Assembly (NCBI GenBank): GCA_000727475.1
Contig: KL647291.1
Span: forward strand, 5,007,730-5,071,729
Direction of reading: 5' to 3'
Origin: Sarcocystis neurona
Lineage: Eukaryota; Apicomplexa; Conoidasida; Eucoccidiorida; Sarcocystidae
Length of the DNA: 64,000 nucleotides
A model generated the notes under the pieces. It made no database searches and was not told the DNA's origin. It worked only from the letters and a program-made list of their open reading frames with translations. Made by a program: the position numbers and the translations under genes. Positions 1 to 12,510 of the stretch are shown one piece after another. How positions within the stretch are numbered: position 1 is the first letter of the stretch; each line of letters starts with the position of its first letter.

Positions 1-262
1 CTGTGTTGTCGACGCGGTTTGATCACTCGTGAAAAGATGTAAGTGAGCATTATAAGGATGGTTTGTTCGCCTGTCGTGCTTTGAAGAAGTGAATCGGCCG
101 GAAATTACAAACACCACCACTGTTTTGGGAAGAACATAGCGGCGTCCTTGAGTACCCGAAAGGGCATCTTATGGGAACGAAGGGCACATAGCTGGCTTTT
201 TGTACGTCTGGGGGCGTGCAGGATGTTGGCGAGACAAAGATGCCCACACCTCGGTGCCGCGA

Positions 263-301
263 ACGTATATGCGTATACATATATGTATATATATATATGT
301 A
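263..301. repeat. Alternating purine-pyrimidine (TA/CG/TG) tract
   Basis: The 39 bases alternate purine and pyrimidine without a break, mostly TA steps with some CG and CA. The tract lies in probable 5' intron sequence of the Pelota gene. It is a simple-sequence repeat, and similar tracts recur in other introns of the window. No function is shown. Confidence 0.7.
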
Positions 302-400
302 GATGCATATAGGCACGTATACTGCATTTATTTATACATATATATATATATGTCTTTATCTCGTTGTGTACATTCAATGTATCTGCTCGTAAAAGTGCAG

Positions 401-3400
401 ACAGGGGCTACACCTGAGGGTATGCGTGCTCGTCGAGGACGCGCCACACCAGTGAGAATCACGTGGCGTTGTGCTACGGCGAGCTGCGGATTCGGAAGGG
501 CGCGCCGCAGTTTCAGGTGATAGAAGTGCTGTTGCTGTGTGCGTCGTTTATGCTCGGCTGTACTACTCCCGTAGGCATTTACAAGGCAGGAGAAAACCTG
601 CGAGAGTTTTTTGCTGGTTTCTGCCGTGCTTTCATCCAGAAAACAGACTACGAAGGCGACGTGGACGTCTTGCGCGTGTCGGGTCCGGTCGCAGAAGAGA
701 ACCCGTTTGTCCAGGTGGGCGGACGCGTCTGTACCGTGCACGACATGCAGCACTCGCTCACCACTAGCATTTGAAAGGCTTGTGATATGTCGCAGGAGTA
801 CCGTGTAGGTACAGTGGTAACGTTTATAAAGGCCTCGTGCGTGCAGTGCGGTACACAGTTGCGTAGCCTCCGTACGACGCCGCTGCCTGTATTTCTTGGC
901 TGGTAGTATGGTGGTATTCTTCGTGTAAGAAGAGGGGGAGAGTAAAGGCCGCTGCTTTATTTTATCATAGGGAGTTGCGGATCCTCGTGTGCTCACTTTT
1001 TTCGGCTGTCTCCTCCAGGTCGGCGCGTACCATACTCTTGAAATCACGCTCCGTTCGAAGTTGACCCTCCACAAGGTAGAGTGGAGCTTCGTGCGTACGG
1101 GATGGAAGACACGTGTGCATATAGGGTTGCAAAGGGCAGACTTAGAGAATGATCACTTTAGTAATCGGTGGTATATCGCAGCAGCTGCGTAGACATCGTC
1201 GTACTAACTATCACCTTGTTCCTACGTACTATATACTCGGCGCGGGCTGTGGAACCACTGAGGCAGTGCTGGATTGGAGACGTTTGTGCCGCCGTTCAGC
1301 GACACTGGCGTGCGGGATACGAGGCAGGCGCAGTTGAACGGCTCCCTGTGTTCGTTGGCATTTTGTGTAGGTGGATTCTTAGCCTTTCCATGTCCTAGGT
1401 GCGACAGGGGCTCCACAAAACGTCTCGCGAGTACCGTTCCGTTTCCGTGCAGGAGAACTGGGATCGCATTCATGTTGATGCGATTCATAAGGCTGTAGAT
1501 CCACATCAAAGAGCGGAGCTTCAAGTGGTGGTAGGTGACGCGTCGTGCAGGTCCGCTCAGGCTACATCGGCTGTGTTTTTTTAAGAGAAAAAGGGCATCC
1601 TGAATGAAAACGATAGTGTGTAAATCAAGAAAGAAGCCTGTCGAACATGATGTAGACCGCGAAGTGAGCGTGTGACGCGCATCCTCCGAGGTTGTTCCCT
1701 ACGAAACTTGCCGCTTAGTGTAGTGGGGTAAGTTACGGGTTTCGGAACTTCAGAGGTGCTGCTTGCCTGTTTACATTCGTACGTGGTGTACTTGTGTTGT
1801 TCGCACGTAATTTGTGTTTTCGTGCCATGCGCGATTCGCAGTTGATCGAAAGCGGACTGTGCCAGATCTTTTTAGTGTCGTCTTCTCTCGCCAAGCGCGT
1901 CGCGAAAGTCCAGGTCAACATCCCTAAACAGCGCGGGCCAAACTCCAACTACGACAAAGTGGGTGTCTTTTTCCGTCGTGAATACCTCCGTTTGTTGAAA
2001 AATTGGATTGCTCGGTGCACAGGGGCTAGCCAGAACATTCCACATTGTCACTTTTCGGCGCAGGCGTGTATCAGTGCTTGCGGGGAGATTTCCTTCACAC
2101 GGGACTGCTCTACTACAAGCTGCGCATTTCTTGCTGACGTTGACAATTTCACATAAGCTCCCTATCAAGGGCATGACGTCTTAGTTCAGTCCGGTTAATA
2201 GGCGAGGGGGCATGTCGATATCTGGGGCTGTTCTGAACTCGGGGATCTTGAAGAGCTGGCAACGCAGGCCTCCCTTTACGATTCTTCCATTCCTACGTTC
2301 AGGCCAAGAAACGATTTTACAACGATGTCTTCGCAAGCTTAGTCCTGCACACGAACTTCGACGCAGTCAAATGCGTTCTCGTGGCCGGACCCGGATTCAC
2401 TAAGGTAGTAGCCACAGTAACGCGTGGAAAAACACCAGCAACCCACTTATGTGAGCCGCACGCAGCAGCCCCGTCGTGTAGCTGTTGTTTCTGCGATTCT
2501 GGACACGAATCCTTCCTGATCAAGGAGCATAATTCGCCGCACGGATGGTAGCGCCATGCACTACACGCTATGGTAGATTTCATCCGACGTCCAAGCCAGC
2601 CGGGTTTGGCGTGTCCAAATGTTGTGGCCACGTCACTCGACTTTGTACACTGCGTGCTTCAAGAACAGTACTGGAACTTGCGTCGCCACACATGATCCAT
2701 ATCTGCCGGTGGCACCGACGGCGGCGCCTTGTGAAACCTTGACGAAAGACTACGCTAACAGGCCTCCGTATTTCCCGCGTTCTGTGCCCGCGTCTCTACA
2801 GGACGAATTTGTACAGTTTGTCCATGCGGAAGCGACGAGGAGGTGAGTGTCAGGACCAGGGGTTTTCGTGTGCCGCGGCTGTGTTGATTTGCGGTGCTGC
2901 ACGCGCTAGCTGCGTTCACCATTTGTATTCCGTGCAGAGACTGCAGGTCGTTTATTTCGAACCGCAAGATGTTCGTCGTCGCATCGACCTCTACGGCGCA
3001 GAGGTGAGACACGAACACTGTTGTCACACCAGGTAAAAGCTGACTTCAGCGTCAGCGGCGAAAACAGACGTCTTTTTGGGCAACTGCGGTGCTGTGCAGA
3101 CATGCTCTTGTTGAACTACTTTCGGATCCGAGTATCGTAGCGCGCCTGGACAACGCAAAAGCATACCGCCATGCGAAAAGATTGCAAGAGTTCTACCGTC
3201 TGTTCAACGCTACTCTAACTGGAGGTGAAACGGTGTCAAACAGCCTGACGTGTTACGGTCCCAAGGAGGTAGGCCCGGCTGAACATTTAGAAGGTGAACA
3301 ATAACATCTCCACGAAGCGTGCTTTTTCTGTCTTTGTAGCATATTGACTGCTAAAAAACAACCCGTGGAACTGTGGACGAGGGCTTTGATGTAGCGTAAG

Positions 3401-4361
3401 TCCCGGTGCCGGCTGGTTACCCGAGTGGCTGCTGGGCTTGTGACGAGGACTAGACACAGAAAAATGACCGTTTTACATTTGTCGTGAAACAGTCCAGCTA
3501 GGTGCGGTTTGCTGTTGTTGCAGGTCGGCCTGGCCGTCGACGCGGGCGCTGTGAAAACATTGCTCATCACTGATGGCCTTCTACGGTACGATTTTGACTC
3601 TGCAGCTCCCGCTCCAGCCAGCGCTGGCTCGGTAGTTACGAGGCTTAAGCCGCTTCTGTGCGTTCCCCTCTCATCTCCGTAGTACCCCGCTGGCAGCCCG
3701 GAGAAAGGGTACATATGTTTCGCAGTATATTTAGCACTTGTTTTGGCATACTCCTTGTAGGGAGCAGTAGTTTGTTAGCGCAGTACGAAATAGCGTACCC
3801 TAGTCGAAAACGCGTGCGGCAGTGTTGTATTCTGCTTGGTTGCCTACAGGTCAAGTTGCGGTGCACAGCGGAAGACTTTTGTTCGAATCACGGAGGAGGT
3901 CGAGAAAGCTGGCGGAGAAGTACTAATTTTTTCCGACCAACATAGTAGTGGCGAGCGTAAGATTTGAACCGAACAGCGGCAACACTTCGGACCAGCGGGT
4001 TGAGACGCGTATTAGAATGACACGCGCAGCAGTTGCTGGTAGTGTCGGATGCCAGTGTGTATGCCAGGGAGTTTTAATTACACCTCGGACAACAGCGTGT
4101 TCTTTTTCCAAGGGGTTTACAAAAGTGGACTAGACTATGGAGTAAACTTGACTACTCTGGCGGTCTGTCCGACTCTGTGCGAGCTCTTTGTCCGACTTCG
4201 TAGATTCAGGAAAAGAGCGTGCATTCCGGCTTTTGTGTGTGTCTAAGCCCGGTGGTGTACTGTGTGTTCTTCCAGAGCTCAATATGTTGTCCGGTATTGC
4301 GGCTATTCTAATGTTCCCGATGGAAAATGACACATTCGATGACGACAAGGAACTGGCGTAG
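401..4361 (+). CDS. PELO: Pelota/Dom34 ribosome-rescue factor (5' end unresolved)
   Basis: Pelota/Dom34 is an eRF1-related factor that, with Hbs1, splits stalled ribosomes in no-go and nonstop mRNA decay in the cytosol. It lacks the GGQ peptide-release motif of eRF1. Eleven exons can be joined in phase with GT-AG introns: 640-714, 1019-1075, 1453-1530, 1842-1958, 2303-2404, 2802-2842, 2938-3003, 3100-3268, 3524-3585, 3850-3956 and 4276-4361 (TAG). They encode 319 residues; family members have about 385. Family landmarks in order are GAYHTLE, KVQVNIPKQRGP, FDAVKCVLVAGPGFTK, CYGPKE, KTLLITDGLLR, SSGEQL and SGIAAILMFP, so the central and C-terminal domains are complete. A further exon at about 401-437 (reading LHLRVCVLVE) fits the N-terminal Sm-like domain, but its donor is unclear. 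The first ~50-60 residues were not found. A GTAAGT at 39 may end an upstream exon. Identity is very secure; the 5' structure is not. Confidence 0.93.
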
Positions 4362-7300
4362 GTGACATTTCGTACTGCGCAACGACAAGGTAGGCGAGCG
4401 TCGCCCAGAACTAGGGAACCGGCTGCGAGTGCCTTTTTCTCATTCTTGCGGCTAGCAACTCTTGAAACCATAGCAGGTGTAGAGCTGGCGCAACGGTTTG
4501 CCTTGCAGTCCTGTCTCTGTGTCCGCCTGTGGAGTTCTGGCAGCTTGCCCGCGAAGGGTGGCATTTGTACAGCCCGGTTCGTTCTCGCGCAAGGTCCGCG
4601 CACTACCCGTATTGCCCTGACTATAGGCGATACTCTGCAGTACTGTGCCCTAGAAGGGAAGAGGTGGATGCACACCGAAACTGGGGTTCACGTTGGTGTT
4701 GCGCGTCTCCAGTCGCGTGGTGAGTGAAGGGCAGAGCCTGTGCTCTACAACGTAGTCTCATGACTTTGCAATCTGCGTTGTCGTCTTGTGAGCTTGGTTC
4801 GCGTTTCGCGGTTCATCCTACTTTGAGGCGATTCACTTGTTTGTGGAGAAAAATGGCGTTCGGCCTACGCGGAGTAGGAATAATAGTTTTCCTTTATCGT
4901 CCGCAAGACACACACTCTGGGCGACAAGAAGTGACGCCGAAGCTGCGGTTCATGGATACGAAAAACCGATTCATGGCAAGCACCGTATTAGGTAAGGACG
5001 CAGTTCTGCCCCACCTCGGACACCGATGCATCCCGGGTGTTTAAATGCAGTACTGTTGTGGATCTAGTAGGCAGAATGTAGCATGACAACACTTTTGCCT
5101 GATTGACGATATCTATGGATGTCACACTGTGGGTTGTCTGATGAGGAGGCGGAGGATCCGTACGGTATATGTCTTGTCAGCGGAGGCAGAAACCCGTCGA
5201 GATCAACTGGTGCAGAGCTCACTATGGCGACAACTCTGAGTATCCCAACAGTGTCAACAACTTTGACTGAGATGTAATCCGTGAGGCAGAACGGGGGCTG
5301 CAGCTTCAGCCACGAACTTACAGTTGCGCAACGTGGTAAAGCTCTAGGACGCAAAGCATAGACGTAGAGTCCAGCCGGCGAGCCAGGGGCACGCAGGGGA
5401 ACTGCACGCGCTGCCCCGCGTGGAACGTATCCAAGACAAACACCTCCCTCCTCGACGTCATGCGATACTGTGTGTGCTTCCTTCGGTTTTGGATACGCGC
5501 CTCACCGTGAAACTCATTCAAGAGAATCACTCGTTAAAAAAACATGTCGTGGGAACATGCGTCGCTTCTGAACGTCCCTACCGTGCACGATTCCAATTAT
5601 ACTTCAGGAAGTACACGGTAGTGTTCACCACAGGATGTGCAACTTTCTTGGACAACGCAGGAAAGCAGAATGCGAGCCGGCGTGCGCAGCGGACAAGGCT
5701 CTCGCGTTGTAGTCCGTTGTTCGCGAACGCTGTGCAACCTGCTCCCACACGCAGAGCTTTGGTGACAGGCAGTGCCATCGTGCGAAATCATTTTTGAGCA
5801 GTGGTCAGTAATTAATGCCTTGCACCGCTGAACAGGGTAGTAGCAGATTCTGCCGCCGCTAGTGACCGAGATCCTTTGGTGTCGCACTTTCCAGTGCATC
5901 TCGTGCTCAGATGTATTGTGACGAACCGCGTGCTTTACAAAACGCTACCGGCATGTGCGCCTTCCGTGTGTTTTCCCACTCCACTGGTGAAGCGCCGACC
6001 TTATCGTTCAGTACCTTTCATAACTGTTCCATTCAACCAACAAAAGATAAGGCATGCATCACCTCCCCCCCTCCCTCGGCGGTATACTAGGAGACTCGCA
6101 CGTGCACGCAGTCGGGTCGCCCCCCTTTTACCAGGTCGTGCTGTGTATAGAGAGGCTGAAGAGCTTTTCTGGAAAGATATTTCATGGCGTTGTTTTGAAG
6201 TGAAATGAACTGTTGAGAAGGGTTGGCCACCATCCGGAGGCCCGTTGTAAGGGCCGGCACAGCTGTGCGCACCGACGAAGAAAAGCGTTGTCCTGCTCGA
6301 CCCGGCAGAGGTTCTATCGTAGTAATGAGAGAACACCGAGGCATCGCTGGATCACCGGCGGCCGTTGCTGACCCACTGCCCCCAGATCGAGCGCAGGAAC
6401 ACGTGTCTGCGAACATACGCCCTTTCACGGCAACATGAATGTTGTGCACATGCACTCGCATAGACGCTATGCGCGCGCATCAACATTACACTTGCTCTAG
6501 AGTCGTCCTACGTTCTGTGCGCGGGTCACACTCGTATACTCACACACCTTCAAGAGGTATCCGGTCAACGATCAGCTGTTCTAAAAACATACTGGTCGTC
6601 CGAAGCCCGTATGTGACCGCGCAGTGCAAGGCCGCGCGAGGAAACACCGCACTCTTGTAAAGGTCTACTCGTCACGCCAGTGGGTCAACGGCTGATGCGG
6701 CCCGCACTTCTGCACTAACTTGCGTCGTACTTGCCTTGCGCGGTAGTCTTTTGCGGCGGTGCAATGTCCGGCATAATGTCAATCGCTCCACCGCTACTTG
6801 ACATTTAATGCCGGTTGGAGTAAGGGTTTTCGTTCACTCCTAATCGCGCGCTATGAGAATACGTGCGCGCGCCCAACTACAGAAGGGTTTCGAGGAGGAG
6901 GAGCACTTTGCAACACGGCACCCCCGCCCACGATTTGGCAACACAACAATCTTGCCCATACACGTGCAGTGTCGTCCGTTGGGTCCCCTCCTCGTTTTAC
7001 GCGTTCCCTCATCTTCTTTCCAGTGCTTCCTGACGCAGGCGTTGTTACGTGCTACAGGGACACTTGGAATCTCCTATCGTTGGGATGTGTCTTCATTGTG
7101 GGTTCTGACTGCGACACGGCTTTTTCACGAGCAGCACGCTGAGTGATCGGATCCAGCAGACTCTTGTTAGCCGACGCAAGACAGAGAAGGAATGGCCCAC
7201 ATTTCCCACCTTTAGTAACATTAGCAGGCCCGATTCAAAACGCAGAATGGATGGCACACGGATACATACACTACGTACGTAGGCACGTAGTGGTAAGCGC

Positions 7301-7629
7301 GCCAGTACGGGCGACACATAGGCAGACGTTTATCCGTGCTTTGTCTTGAAATCGCATGAGGATGCGCGAGTCACATCGGGACGGTAACAGCAGCATGTCT
7401 GACTCTATAAACCAATCCTCTGGATATGCCACTTCTATGTTGTTCTATTGATTCCGTCATCCCAGCCGGTCACTCGGCTATACCGGCGGATGGGCCTGCA
7501 GCCCGACGCATGCAACCCCGCCGTTTCTAAATCGAGCTTTGTTTTTTTTCTGCTGTGACATCCGTATCCTCACACAGTAATAATTTTGTTGTTCTTCTGA
7601 TCGTTTCGCCGTTTCGATTTTGAAGCAGG
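4362..7629. other. Intergenic spacer, no gene supported
   Basis: This 3.3-kb stretch separates the Pelota stop codon from the RPL12 start codon. Both strands carry only scattered ORFs of about 60-180 codons. I could match none to a known family and could not chain them across phase-compatible introns. It should contain the Pelota 3' UTR and terminator and the RPL12 promoter and 5' UTR. No repeat array stands out. Confidence 0.5.
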
Positions 7630-9608
7630 ATGGCGCCCAAATTCGACCCCACCGAGGTCAAATACAGTAAGCGTGCTACGATTTATCTGTCTTGATGCGT
7701 GGTTACTCCCACACGTCCGTTCGATAAAATACGGCGCTCGGACAGTAAGAAATGAATTGCTTTGCGACACTCGAGGAGAGTCCAAATTTTTTGTCTTGCG
7801 CGCGCACATTGACAAGTGGGACAGAAAACCTTTTAATGCCAGTTGCTGCCGAGTTCCCAGCGGATCGCCACTGAATACGTACTTCATGTCGAATTCCGGT
7901 TAAAATGGTGGCTTTCCAAGTTTTCCAAATTCGTTGACTCATGGTATCCTACCGCCGTTTTGGAATGCTGTACAAATAGGTCGTCGTACTGTGACGACAT
8001 CAAACCGTCACGCTTTGTCTGCAAACGTGCATGTGGGTGGGCGTTTCTGCTTTCGCTCTGGGGGTACCACCCTCTTCTGTGTAGGCGCGTGTGACCGAGA
8101 ATGGTTTTTGTCACTGCTGTGATGTAAAGTATGCGTAGCGGGAAGAGGATTTTTTCACTTGGTAAGGGGCGGATGATCGAAAGTGTTTCTTTGAGCTGCT
8201 ACGTACGCTGAGCCGCTATGTACGACCACGCAGCGCGAAGAATCTGGACGCACAGTCGCATATTGGTGCAGGCGTGGCATAAAAGCGGGGAGCGGGGTGT
8301 TTCCAGAATAACTATTAACGTACGCGTGATTGTGAAGATCGGAAGTGTACGTCGTTGCGTGCCCCTCCGTGCATGCTTTGTGTTTACGATTTCATTGGAG
8401 AGAACCGGGGGCCACCAGGTCTTTGAGTTCGGCGGCACTAGTCGTGACACTGTTATACAAACACTCCTACAGCCCGTTGTAGGCCATGCAGGTGAGCATA
8501 GTCGCATCGTCTTCATGTCCCTAGCTGAGGTTGCCCCGTTTGCGTGCAGTCTACATCCGGCAGGTCGGCGGAGAGGTGGGTGCCTCCTCGGTGCTAGCAC
8601 CGAAGCTTGGCCCACTGGGTATGTCGCCGAAGAAAGTTGGTGACGATATCGCGAAGGCAACGGTGGCGTGGAAAGGACTGAAAGTTACAGTGAAGCTGGC
8701 CGTGCAGAACCGGCAGGCAACTGTTGAGGTGATGCCTTCAGCTTCGACTCTCATCATCAAGGAATTAAAAGAGCCGCCACGGTGAGTACTGCCATGGTGG
8801 CAGCTGACGCCTTTGCGGGATCTATCCCATGCAAAACAAACTCATCGTCTGGCAGCCCTCTCCAGGGTTGGAGACAGCTCGGATTGAATTTGTTTGCTTT
8901 TGCGCCTGCAAGTTGATCTTGCGAGCGGTCCGTACCATCCCTGCGACAGATTATAGATATTTTCAAATTTTGGTTTCTAACGAGTGTCACACTGCATACT
9001 TTTGTAGCCAACTTTCGTCAAGCGTCGCATCCCCTGCTGAGCAAATGCAGGCACGTTTTCTAAGGGCAGCAAAGAGGAAACAGAATATTTTCTGAAGAGA
9101 AACTTCAATTTCCTGAACGCTGCAGAACTCATGGGGAATTGGTGACTGATGTGATTCTGCTGCACCGTTGTGGGTTACAGTGATCGCAAGAAGGTGAAGA
9201 ACATCAAGCATAGCGGCAATCTGACGTTGGACCAGATCCTCTCGATAGCGCGGATAATGCGACCAAAAAGCCAAGCACATGAATTTGCGGGGACCGTTAA
9301 AGAAGTCCTGGGCACATGGTACGCTTCTGCTCTTTGGTGATGTTTTGTTCCCTGTCCGGTGGCGCTCCGCGTTGTTTGTAGTAGCACCTGTGCGTAAAAC
9401 AGCCTTTACTGTTTAAGTTCGGCAAAGGAACTGACGTCTTTCGGAGCTGCGTATTTGTCTGGAATCAACCGGGCAGCAATATTTGCGCGGTGTGTCGGCG
9501 GTGTGGTGGTTTCTCAGCAACTCTGTCGGATGTACAGTTGACGGGAAGAGCCCGAAGCAAATACAGGAAATGATCGACAACGGTGACATTGAGTGCGCAG
9601 AAGCATGA
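7630..9608 (+). CDS. RPL12: Cytosolic 60S ribosomal protein L12 (uL11)
   Basis: uL11 forms the base of the ribosomal P-stalk, binds the GTPase-associated centre of the large rRNA and helps recruit elongation factors. Four exons join in phase: 7630-7666, 8550-8781, 9181-9318 and 9518-9608 (TGA), all with GT-AG introns. The product is 165 residues, the usual eukaryotic length. It opens with [12 protein letters not shown] and contains [68 protein letters not shown] and [13 protein letters not shown], then [13 protein letters not shown] and an acidic C-terminus. The ATG follows a clean 5' context and needs no upstream extension. The first intron (883 bp) interrupts the gene after only 12 codons, a common layout for ribosomal protein genes. 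The model is complete and I see no defects. Confidence 0.96.
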
Positions 9609-12510
9609 AGCTTGTTTTTCGTGCTCCCTGAGGACCTCGTAGACCTGGACGACTGGAGGACGGGTGCGTTGGGGCTGCAAATCAGATATTTACGTATTCG
9701 CATGCGAGGCGGGAAGCGACGTTTTGTATGTGACAATATAATTCGGAAATGCGATTACACTTACAAAAATTTAGGAGGGTGGCACTACTCAAGAAGACGT
9801 TGACGCAAGGAAACGATTGACGGTGCCCCTTGTGCCTACAATGTTGTAGGACAGCGAGAATGGGGAGCAGGCACGGGCGGGCTGCTTCAGTTGTCTCAAG
9901 TGACGACTCCGCATGTGCGTGTGGAATTCAGCGACGTACACGAGTTAACAATAGTGAAGCTGAGGAAGATATTGTTTCTGTTAACGAATGCAGTAACTTT
10001 ACGCGCGTGTGCGTAAAGGGTGTACGACTGTATCGCACTGCCATTAAACGCGGAGTTCACCTGCTATATTATCAACGTTCAGGTGATGTGAAGTGAAAAC
10101 AGAGGGGAATATCCTCCATCTATCGGATAGGTCTTGGAGCTTGGGTGCTGGTAGGTAGAGAGATTCGCTGATCGTAATAAGGAGGATGCTGACTGCGACC
10201 ACGAGTTGTGCTCTGCGTGTCAAGTCCGACAAGTTGCCGCGCAGGTCGCACAGTGCGGTGGGGAGGTCACATTCCTGCCTGAACTCTTACCGCATGTTCC
10301 CAGTTACGGGAAATCCTTTCAGGCGGCCCCAGAGGGTCTCTTCCTGAGCCGCTGCCGATCCTAACTCCTGCTCTCGTGGGTTAATGTCTCTGATCAAGTT
10401 TTTTCGCGCCACGCTCAGACATTGTGCCATCGGTGGACGATACGTAACAGTGCCGGAAATCTTGCGTGGCTTTCAGGCTCTTCTCCCACGTACACTTCAT
10501 GCAAGAGCACACGAAAAGCGATAAGCACTCGCCCTTAACTAGTAGCATTTAACTAGTAGCTCCTGCAGCTTCTGCAGGGAAGTCATGACATCAGCGTATA
10601 TCCAGAGCGACCGGTCCAGTCGCGGGGATGCGCGACCCCGGCAATCTATTTGTGGTACGGAGATTTCGACATGTGAAAATAGTGGGCGAATCGTTTCTCA
10701 GTCAATTGCGAAAGCCCACCCGATGCGCGTTCAGACTGGATTGTTTAACCAAGAAGGAACGGCGCCGCAGACGCACTTAACGAGCTGAGTGACGTAACGC
10801 AGGTGGTTTCCGCAACCCACGTTGCAGTGTAAAGAACGCACGGATATAAAGGCGAGTAGTGGTAAATAGTCGTGACGCAGGTGTGGCCGTATCGTTCGTA
10901 GGTTGATGCGTGGAACTAGGGGACGCTGTACGCAACCCTCAACACAAGAAACGATCAAGCGTGATCGCGTTCCACGCACTAGGCTACACTACTTCAGGAC
11001 ACAGCAAGATGCACCTAAGAAGGCGACTTAGTACCAAAACCCACTAAAATGATGAGATTTTAAATGTCGGAATATATTTTGAGAAGTGAAAGAAGTGGCG
11101 GTGCGCTGGAGGGGCGCCTGGTCAGCTGGTAGGACGGCGACACGAGTGTACTGGCAGAATGGCCGTGGCCCATCCTACGCTACGGTGCTTTCTTGCCAGG
11201 CTGGGAAAACACGTAGTGCTGTTTCCTTGCAGACTTCAGAAAAGCGCTCACTGCTCACGTGAAACTTGCAGACTCTGTGGGATATTTCGACCGTGTAAAA
11301 CCTGCGCCTGTGTAGAGCGTATAGGTATACGGCGCCTCACCTCCAAGTCATCTTCTTGGCAGAAGTCTCCACCGATGAATTGTATGTTCTAGTTGCGTGT
11401 CTTGTGTGTCGCATGGGTGCACCGTACACCACCCATACTGGTGGTTTCCAGCCGCTTGTTCCACTCTCGCGGAAATCTCTCTGTTCCAGATCGTGTAACT
11501 AGCTGCCTCCAACGCGCGTTCTGATGTCACTGATTTTTGAGCGCGAGGGTTAGGGCCTCAGAGTCTACAAGCTGCTTGGGAAAACTTCAGCGGGACTACA
11601 TCGCTCCTCGGAATCGCCTCACAAAAGAGGATAGTAAACAGCTGTGGCGCCTGAGTTGCTGCGGTGCGTGGCCCCAGGTGCATTCGAACGCGTGCGAAGA
11701 AGGTGGCGCTTAACCTTGGTTTTATTTCGTAAGACCTTTGCGCGCACCTTGTTCAACAGTGGTGACTATTGTTAAGGTCAACAGCGTACCACACACAGCG
11801 CAGATCACCTAACCGATTGACGGCAACCTGCTTTTGCGTCTCCTATTGTGCCACAGGTCAGGTCCAAAAATCGCGCTTTTTGAAAGGATGGACGGAAACT
11901 GTCACTTTTTACCCTGTCGCGCTGTACCACCAGTTACATGCTGCAGAGCAACATTCCCTTCACGATGCTTCACCTCATTTACACGTGATAGGAAAGCCAA
12001 GTGTCCACTGTGAATGTGGGCACTCTCCACGAGCGGTGCCGTTCACGGCAGTCGGCGCGAGTGCAGTACGTCTAACGACGTTACCCTGATCACAGGAGTC
12101 GAAGCGCCGTTGAGTGCCGTGAAAGGGGGCCAAAACGAACCACCGCGAGCGACACCGAAAAAAAGACGCACCGTCATGTCGCTGAGTCGGCACTCTGTGT
12201 CCGGCTGGCGTTAGCCTGGTTGTCGTCTCAGCCCCAGTCTATCCCGTCGCCAACTACCATAGTGCCCGTGAATCTACCACCGAGACCCGGAGCGCTAACT
12301 CTCCCGAAGAACTTCCAAGTATCTACAAAACCGAAATATTCCGTAAGTCACCCTCTCCGACCGTTTATTGCGCAGGGGATGGACCATCACAAAGACCGAA
12401 TAAAAGAATCTTCAACATACATCAGCGACCGGAATTCGCCAGAAAGACTTCCGGGTCCACACTTCTGGCAGGCCTCTTCGAGAAGCTCAATTTCCAAACG
12501 TCCGGAAAGG
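9609..12510. other. Intergenic spacer, no gene supported
   Basis: This 2.9-kb stretch lies between RPL12 and the first PAN-domain gene. Open frames are short (the longest about 116 codons) and unrecognised. The 12220-12570 frame is open in phase with, and upstream of, the PAN gene start; I treat it as 5' UTR because a good signal peptide begins only at 12511. Confidence 0.5.

Noticed and set aside
3715..3945. A plus-strand frame starting MFRSIFSTCFGILLVGSSSL that resembles a signal peptide
   Set aside because: It lies in the Pelota intron 3586-3849 and overlaps the next Pelota exon in another frame; the Pelota exon has clear family conservation.
12220..12510. An in-frame N-terminal extension of the seven-domain PAN protein
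   Set aside because: The start at 12511 gives a clean signal peptide and matches the exon-1 design of the other two PAN genes.
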